From the NCBI GenBank assembly GCA_028293545.1, contig JAQGOP010000007.1, positions 1 through 64,000 of the forward strand: DNA of 64,000 bases, given 5' to 3'. A program made the position numbers and the translations under genes. The stretch is from Verrucomicrobiota bacterium. Lineage in GTDB: Bacteria; Verrucomicrobiota; Verrucomicrobiia; Opitutales; Opitutaceae. Under the pieces are notes generated by a model. It worked only from the letters and a program-made list of their open reading frames with translations, was not told the origin of the DNA and did not search any database. Below, piece by piece: positions 59,855 through 64,000 of this stretch. Each line of letters begins with the position of its first letter. The stretch's first letter is position 1.

Positions 59855-60913
59855 TTACTTGAGGAAATCCGGGATCGGGCACCCGACCTCGGCGGCGATG
59901 GCGCGATGCACTTCCGTCACGTCCGGGGGAAACACGATGCCCGCGGCGAGCGCTTTCTCCTGTTTCGCCCGCTCGATTTCCCCGGGGAGCATGATGTGGT
60001 CAACGCCCGACGCGGTCGGGACTTTCCTGATTGCGCCGAATAATTCGTCGAGGCGTCCGCCGATCACGTTTTCGCCGAGGAAGACCGCGGGGTTGATCGC
60101 CAGGAAGGCGTGGCTGTAGTTCGAGGGTTTGCTGGGCGGATCGACAAAGCGCCCGATCCCGTTGCGCATGGCGCCGCCGGACAACGCGCCGGAGAGGATC
60201 TCGATCATCAGGGCGAGCCCGTAGCCCTTGTGTTCCGCCATGGGGGTCAGGAAGGCTTCGAGTTTCAGGAAGAGGTTGGGATCGGTCGTCGGCTTCCCGG
60301 CGGAATCGACCAGCCAATGGCTTGGCACGGTCTTTCCCTCCGCCGCGGCCACCATGACTTTTCCGCCGGCCACCGACGCCGTGGAGATATCGAGCACCAT
60401 ATTCCCTTCGTGGGCCGACGCCGCGGCGAAGGCGAAAGGATTGCTGCCGAGGACCGGGCCGCGCGAGCCGGGAGCCGAGACGCTGGGAATCGCATTCGCG
60501 ACGGCTATCCCGAACTGCCCTTCGGCGGCGGCCATCCACGCGTAGTAACCGGCGGCGCCGAAATGATAGGAGTTGCGCACCGTGACGAGAGCGATGCCGG
60601 AGGTGGTCGCTTTCGCTATCGCCTGCTTCATCGCGAAAACCGCCGTGACCATGCCCAAGGCGCAGTCACCGTCGATCGAGGCCCAGGCCGGGCCTGAGTT
60701 CTCAATCCGCGGAACTCCGCGCGGATTCACTCCTTTCGCCCGAAGGCGACGCGTATAGTCGCCCAAAAATTTGGTGCCGTGAGTGAACACGCCCCAACTG
60801 TCGGTCGTGCACAGGACGTCGGCGGTGGTTTCCGCATCCGGCCGCGAGACTTCGCACCGTTCCAGGACTTGGATGACAAATGCCCTCAACTCCGCGATCG
60901 GGACTGGTTTCAT
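59855..60913 (-). CDS. Ldh-family NAD(P)-dependent oxidoreductase (copy 2)
   Basis: The 352-residue enzyme is a close paralogue of the one at 30655-31725: shared TTDSWGVF-HGTK, HFGAAGYYA, GSNPFAF and EHKGYGLALMIEILSGALSG. It has the conserved histidine of the family. It starts at ATG 60913, divergent from the DHDPS-family gene at 61032 with about 118 bp of shared promoter region. It lies 258 bp upstream of the aldolase 1 operon on the same strand. Substrate unknown; likely a sugar-derived 2-oxo acid. Confidence 0.88.
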   Translation of the reverse strand: MKPVPIAELRAFVIQVLERCEVSRPDAETTADVLCTTDSWGVFTHGTKFLGDYTRRLRAKGVNPRGVPRIENSGPAWASIDGDCALGMVTAVFAMKQAIAKATTSGIALVTVRNSYHFGAAGYYAWMAAAEGQFGIAVANAIPSVSAPGSRGPVLGSNPFAFAAASAHEGNMVLDISTASVAGGKVMVAAAEGKTVPSHWLVDSAGKPTTDPNLFLKLEAFLTPMAEHKGYGLALMIEILSGALSGGAMRNGIGRFVDPPSKPSNYSHAFLAINPAVFLGENVIGGRLDELFGAIRKVPTASGVDHIMLPGEIERAKQEKALAAGIVFPPDVTEVHRAIAAEVGCPIPDFLK

Positions 60914-61031
60914 GAGTGTCCCGGTAGCAGGACACCATTGTGGTTAAACAAAAGCATGGCCGACTGGTACTTTTTTGTCGCCGCGCGAACAGGTTTGGCG
61001 GCGTATCCGGGCAGCGTTTGGATCCTTTGTG

Positions 61032-61976
61032 GTGAAACCTCTTGGCGCTGCAGAAATCCGCGGGAATTGGGCAACCCTGCTTCTTCCCATCCTGCCCGAT
61101 GAATCGATCGACTTTGACCTGCTCGAGACGGGGCTGGACCATTTCGCGCGCGTGGGGGTCGACGGGATCTATTCCAATGGCAGCGCCGGGGAATTTTATA
61201 CCCAGACGGAGGCGGAATTTGACCGGATCAACGAACTCCTCGCCCGGAAATGTGAGGCCCGCCAAATTCCTTTTCAAATCGGAGCCACCCATACGAGTCC
61301 CCAAATCGCCTTGGAGCGGATAAAACGGACGCGGGCCCTTCAGCCGTCCGGTTTCCAAGTGATCCTTCCCGACTGGTTTCCGCCGACCTTCGACGATATC
61401 TGCCGGTTCCTCGACGTCATGGCCAAGGCGGCGAGTCCGATTCCCCTTATTATTTACAACCCTCCGCATGCCAAACGAAAGGTCAGCCCGGCCGAGTGGG
61501 AGATGATTGCAGCGCGGTTTCCAACGGTAGTGGGCGTAAAGGTCCCCGGCGGTGACGAGTCGTGGTACGCCGCGATGAAACCGCTTTTCTCGCGTCTTTC
61601 GGTTTTCATTCCCGGTCATACGCTGGCGACCGGCTTGAGCCGCGGGGCACACGGCGCCTACTCAAATGTGGCGTGCCTGAGCCCGGGCGGGGCGCAGTAC
61701 TGGTACGAGCTCTGTCGATCCGACCCAGCGGCGGGTTTGGCGCTCGAGGCGAAAATCAACCGGCTGTTCAGCGAGGAGGTGGTGTCCCTCGTGACCGAGT
61801 TGAAATTGCCCAACATGGCCGCCGACAAGGCGCTCGCGGCCGCGGGAGGTTGGCTCCCTGGCTTCCACCAGCGACTGCGCTGGCCCTACGCGCACGCGAG
61901 CGATGCTGATGTGGCCCGCATCTCCGCCGCGGCGCGCCGACTGGTGCCCGAACTCTTCAGCGTCCCGCTCGGGTGA
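61032..61976 (+). CDS. DHDPS-family aldolase 2
   Basis: With start at GTG 61032 (alternative GTG 61029 or TTG 60975) the product has 314 residues. It shows GIYSNGSAGEFYTQT for the carboxylate, LIIYNPPHAKR with the tyrosine, and GVKVPGGDE with the Schiff-base lysine. The N-terminal NWATLLLPILPDESIDFDLLE is a typical first strand. It differs from aldolase 1 (IYNPPHA versus YHIPDMTG), so it likely cleaves another keto-deoxy acid, or dehydrates a sugar acid like KDG/KDGluconate aldolases. It is divergent from the Ldh-family gene. Confidence 0.85.
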   Translation: MKPLGAAEIRGNWATLLLPILPDESIDFDLLETGLDHFARVGVDGIYSNGSAGEFYTQTEAEFDRINELLARKCEARQIPFQIGATHTSPQIALERIKRTRALQPSGFQVILPDWFPPTFDDICRFLDVMAKAASPIPLIIYNPPHAKRKVSPAEWEMIAARFPTVVGVKVPGGDESWYAAMKPLFSRLSVFIPGHTLATGLSRGAHGAYSNVACLSPGGAQYWYELCRSDPAAGLALEAKINRLFSEEVVSLVTELKLPNMAADKALAAAGGWLPGFHQRLRWPYAHASDADVARISAAARRLVPELFSVPLG

Positions 61977-62209
61977 CCCGGAATTTAACTGCTCATCGAA
62001 GCCGGAGTTCACCGCAGGCCTGCCCTTTTCGACCGGACGATTGGCGTTCATCCCGCGGTTGAAACTCCGTTGGCCCGCCTTCTCGAAGCTCGCGCACGGT
62101 GACTTGCGCCCTCATATGAAAACGCGATGAGCTCATCTGCGTGGTTCGCTGCGGCGGCGTATTCTAGATTCGAGTGAGAAGGCCGGCCCTTCCTGGATTT
62201 TGCTAACCC

Positions 62210-64000
62210 ATGGGCACGGCGTTCTCCAACGATGACTCCCGCCTGCGGCCTTCCACCGGCTCGCCCGGCCCCGAAGGCCCGGACGGCGGCGACGCGACGA
62301 TCGTCGCGCTTTCGGGCGGGCAGATTGTGTTCGGGCGGTATGAGCTCGAGGTCATCGCCGGGCGCGGAGGAATGGGCGTGGTCTGGCGCGCGCACGATCG
62401 TCAACTTGAACGGACCGTGGCCCTCAAGTTTCTCCCCGAGATGGTCGCCTCGGACCCGGAGGCGGTAAAGGACCTGAAAAGCGAAACCCGCCGCTGCCTG
62501 CAGTTGACCCATCCCCACATCGTGCGCGTGCACGATTTTGTGCAGGACGGAAATATGGCGGCGATCTCGATGGAATTCGTCGCCGGTGACAGCCTCGCAC
62601 GGCGCAAGGCCGAGGCGCCGCGTCGTCATCTGACGGTGCAGGAGCTCACGCCGCTGACGGCGCAACTCTGCGATGCACTCGACTACGCCCATCGATCGGC
62701 GCACATCGTGCACCGCGACCTCAAGCCGGCCAACCTGCTCGTCTCAAACACGGGTCACCTCAAGGTCACCGATTTCGGCATCGCCCGCAGCCTGACCGAA
62801 ACCCACACGCGCCTCACGAGCTCGACCCGCGGAACGAGCGGCACGCTCCTCTATATGAGTCCGCAACAGCTCATGGGTGACAACCCCACGCCGGCGGACG
62901 ACATCTACGCGCTCGGTGCCACGCTGTATGAACTGTTGGCCGGCAAGCCGCCGTTTCACCGGGGCGACGGCTACGGCCTGATGACGCAGATTCGTGAAAA
63001 GTCCCCGCCGTCCATTGCCGCCAAGCGCGCCGAACTGGAAATCCAAGGCGAGCCGATCCCTCCCGAGTGGGAATCCACCCTGCTGGCCTGCCTGGAAAAA
63101 GAGCCGGCGAATCGTCCGTCGTCGGCGCGGGAAGTCGCGCTGCGCCTCGGACTGACCCCTGCGTCCGCGACCATGGCGCCTTGGACCGTGCCCCCGCCGC
63201 CCGGGCCTGGCGCGCCGGATGGGCGCATCCCGATTTCTCCTCCTCCGTCGATGAATTCGCGCGGCGGCACAGCGTCCTCGCCGTTTCCGAGCTCCCTGTC
63301 GTTTCCCCAGCCGCCTGTCCGTCCCTTTCCCTGGCGAGCCGCCTCGATGGCGGCGCTGGTCGTCGCTGTGTGCGTCACCGGTTACTGGCTCAGCGTTCGC
63401 CTTCCGCAATGGCATGCGGAAGCCGAAGAGCAGCGCGTGGAGGCGCAGAGAAAAGAAGAGAAGGCCAAGCGCCAGGAGGAGGAGCGGCGCGAAGATGCCC
63501 TCGCCGCGGTCCGAAAGCAGGCCGAGGCGCAGCAGCGCGATGAGGCGGCGATCGCGGCGAAGCTCGCCGAGAACAATCGCATGGCCGGATCCAGTGATTC
63601 CCCGGCGGGCGAAAGTGGCAGTGGAGATGGATTTTTCCGCCGGACCTGGAGCAAGGTTAAGTCGATCGACCTTCCGGTGGTGGGCGGTGGCGCCCGGACC
63701 AACGGTCCGACGGCGGCAGACGCGGGCGACAACGGCGCGGGCGCCGCCAGCCCGGTCGCCGAGGCGAAACAACCTCCGCGACCGGGTGACGCCTGGACCA
63801 CCCCCGTGGCGGGGATCCGAATGGTTTGGATCCGCCCGGGCACCTTCACCATGGGCAGCCCGCTTGATGAAGCGGGCCGCGAGAAAAACGAGGGACCGCA
63901 GACCCGGGTCCGGATCACGAAAGGTTTCTGGCTCGGAAATACACCCGTCACGCGCAAGCAGTGGTTCGCGCTCATGGCGACCGATCCCAGCGACTACCGG
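62210..64000 (+). CDS. Membrane Ser/Thr protein kinase with FGE-sulfatase domain, 3' truncated
   Basis: The frame runs open from ATG 62210 to the right edge, so the 597 residues here are partial. A Pro/Gly-rich head is followed by a Hanks-type kinase (about 44-313) with GRGGMGVVW glycine loop, VALKFL (K73), HRDLKPAN (D170), DFGIA (D188), and SPQQ in place of the usual APE. A proline-rich linker, a membrane helix (about 377-397) and a charged coiled coil (402-455, EEQRVEAQRKEEKAKRQEEERRED) come next. From about residue 530, MVWIRPGTFTMGSP and TKGFWLGNTPVTRKQW begin a formylglycine-generating enzyme/SUMF1-type domain. It is an inner membrane sensor kinase; the FGE part may bind a peptide or cell-wall ligand. 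Confidence 0.9.
   Translation, partial: MGTAFSNDDSRLRPSTGSPGPEGPDGGDATIVALSGGQIVFGRYELEVIAGRGGMGVVWRAHDRQLERTVALKFLPEMVASDPEAVKDLKSETRRCLQLTHPHIVRVHDFVQDGNMAAISMEFVAGDSLARRKAEAPRRHLTVQELTPLTAQLCDALDYAHRSAHIVHRDLKPANLLVSNTGHLKVTDFGIARSLTETHTRLTSSTRGTSGTLLYMSPQQLMGDNPTPADDIYALGATLYELLAGKPPFHRGDGYGLMTQIREKSPPSIAAKRAELEIQGEPIPPEWESTLLACLEKEPANRPSSAREVALRLGLTPASATMAPWTVPPPPGPGAPDGRIPISPPPSMNSRGGTASSPFPSSLSFPQPPVRPFPWRAASMAALVVAVCVTGYWLSVRLPQWHAEAEEQRVEAQRKEEKAKRQEEERREDALAAVRKQAEAQQRDEAAIAAKLAENNRMAGSSDSPAGESGSGDGFFRRTWSKVKSIDLPVVGGGARTNGPTAADAGDNGAGAASPVAEAKQPPRPGDAWTTPVAGIRMVWIRPGTFTMGSPLDEAGREKNEGPQTRVRITKGFWLGNTPVTRKQWFALMATDPSDYR

Noticed and set aside
62048-63772. Long leftward frames (221 and 342 codons)
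   Set aside because: They lie opposite the kinase gene, which keeps all kinase motifs and is open to the window edge.
1-64000. tRNA, rRNA, CRISPR, transposase, prophage or plasmid origin
   Set aside because: No cloverleaf, repeat-spacer array, transposase, integrase or iteron pattern was found on reading through; short RNAs cannot be fully excluded without a covariance search.

Overview
The window is GC-rich bacterial DNA that looks chromosomal and fits an aerobic or facultative carbohydrate degrader of the Verrucomicrobiota, most likely Opitutaceae. This is an inference from gene style: Ig-like surface proteins with paired C-terminal repeats, TonB receptors carrying the 'LSPFEV' segment, MFS transporters placed beside glycoside hydrolases, sialate-O-acetylesterase-type esterases, FGE-domain kinases, and several dispersed intergenic repeat families. 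No rRNA, tRNA, CRISPR array, transposase or phage gene was seen.

Left part (1-29 kb). A truncated Ig-repeat protein is followed by a cell-surface signalling set: an ECF sigma factor, a FecR-like anti-sigma factor, an STN-domain TonB receptor and a TlpA-like thioredoxin. Next come a small WxxGxW-type lipoprotein, signal peptidase I, a PIG-L deacetylase fused to a GT2 glycosyltransferase, a cysteine synthase-like enzyme, a CbpA-type DnaJ and a possible HicA-like/release-factor-like protein. An arsenate-resistance operon (arsR, GAPDH, arsJ) reads leftward from a perfect palindromic operator. A divergent HxlR regulator and EmrAB-like efflux pair share a second palindrome. A second TonB receptor (with a strong terminator) and a TMTC-like membrane/TPR protein close this part.

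Right part (29-62 kb). This is a long sugar and sugar-acid catabolic island in short operons on both strands. It has a sugar porter with an Ldh-family reductase; a sialate-O-acetylesterase-like esterase with KDPG aldolase; a ferritin-like protein; two probable sugar-fold proteins with a GH2 enzyme; a GntR/LacI-type regulator with a GH36 alpha-galactosidase; an SDR, a hydroxyacid dehydrogenase and a GPH transporter; and a leftward operon with a fused E1-alpha/E1-beta/lipoyl 2-oxoacid dehydrogenase, a lipoyl-less E2, a FAH-family hydrolase and an UlaG-like lactonase. It ends with tightly overlapping SDR, TIM-barrel epimerase and alcohol dehydrogenase genes, two DHDPS-family aldolases and a second Ldh reductase. 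My reading is that glycosides are cut outside the cytoplasm, imported and oxidised to lactones and keto-deoxy acids. Aldolases would then split these to pyruvate, which the unusual dehydrogenase could send to acetyl-CoA. The substrate cannot be named from sequence, and no sugar-acid dehydratase is in the window.

The right edge holds the start of a membrane Ser/Thr kinase with a C-terminal FGE-sulfatase domain. The most distinctive observations are the rearranged 2-oxoacid dehydrogenase, the PIG-L/GT2 fusion, the HicA-like/release-factor-like protein, the arsR-GAPDH-arsJ operator, a perfect 44-bp inverted repeat and an 84-bp dispersed repeat family.
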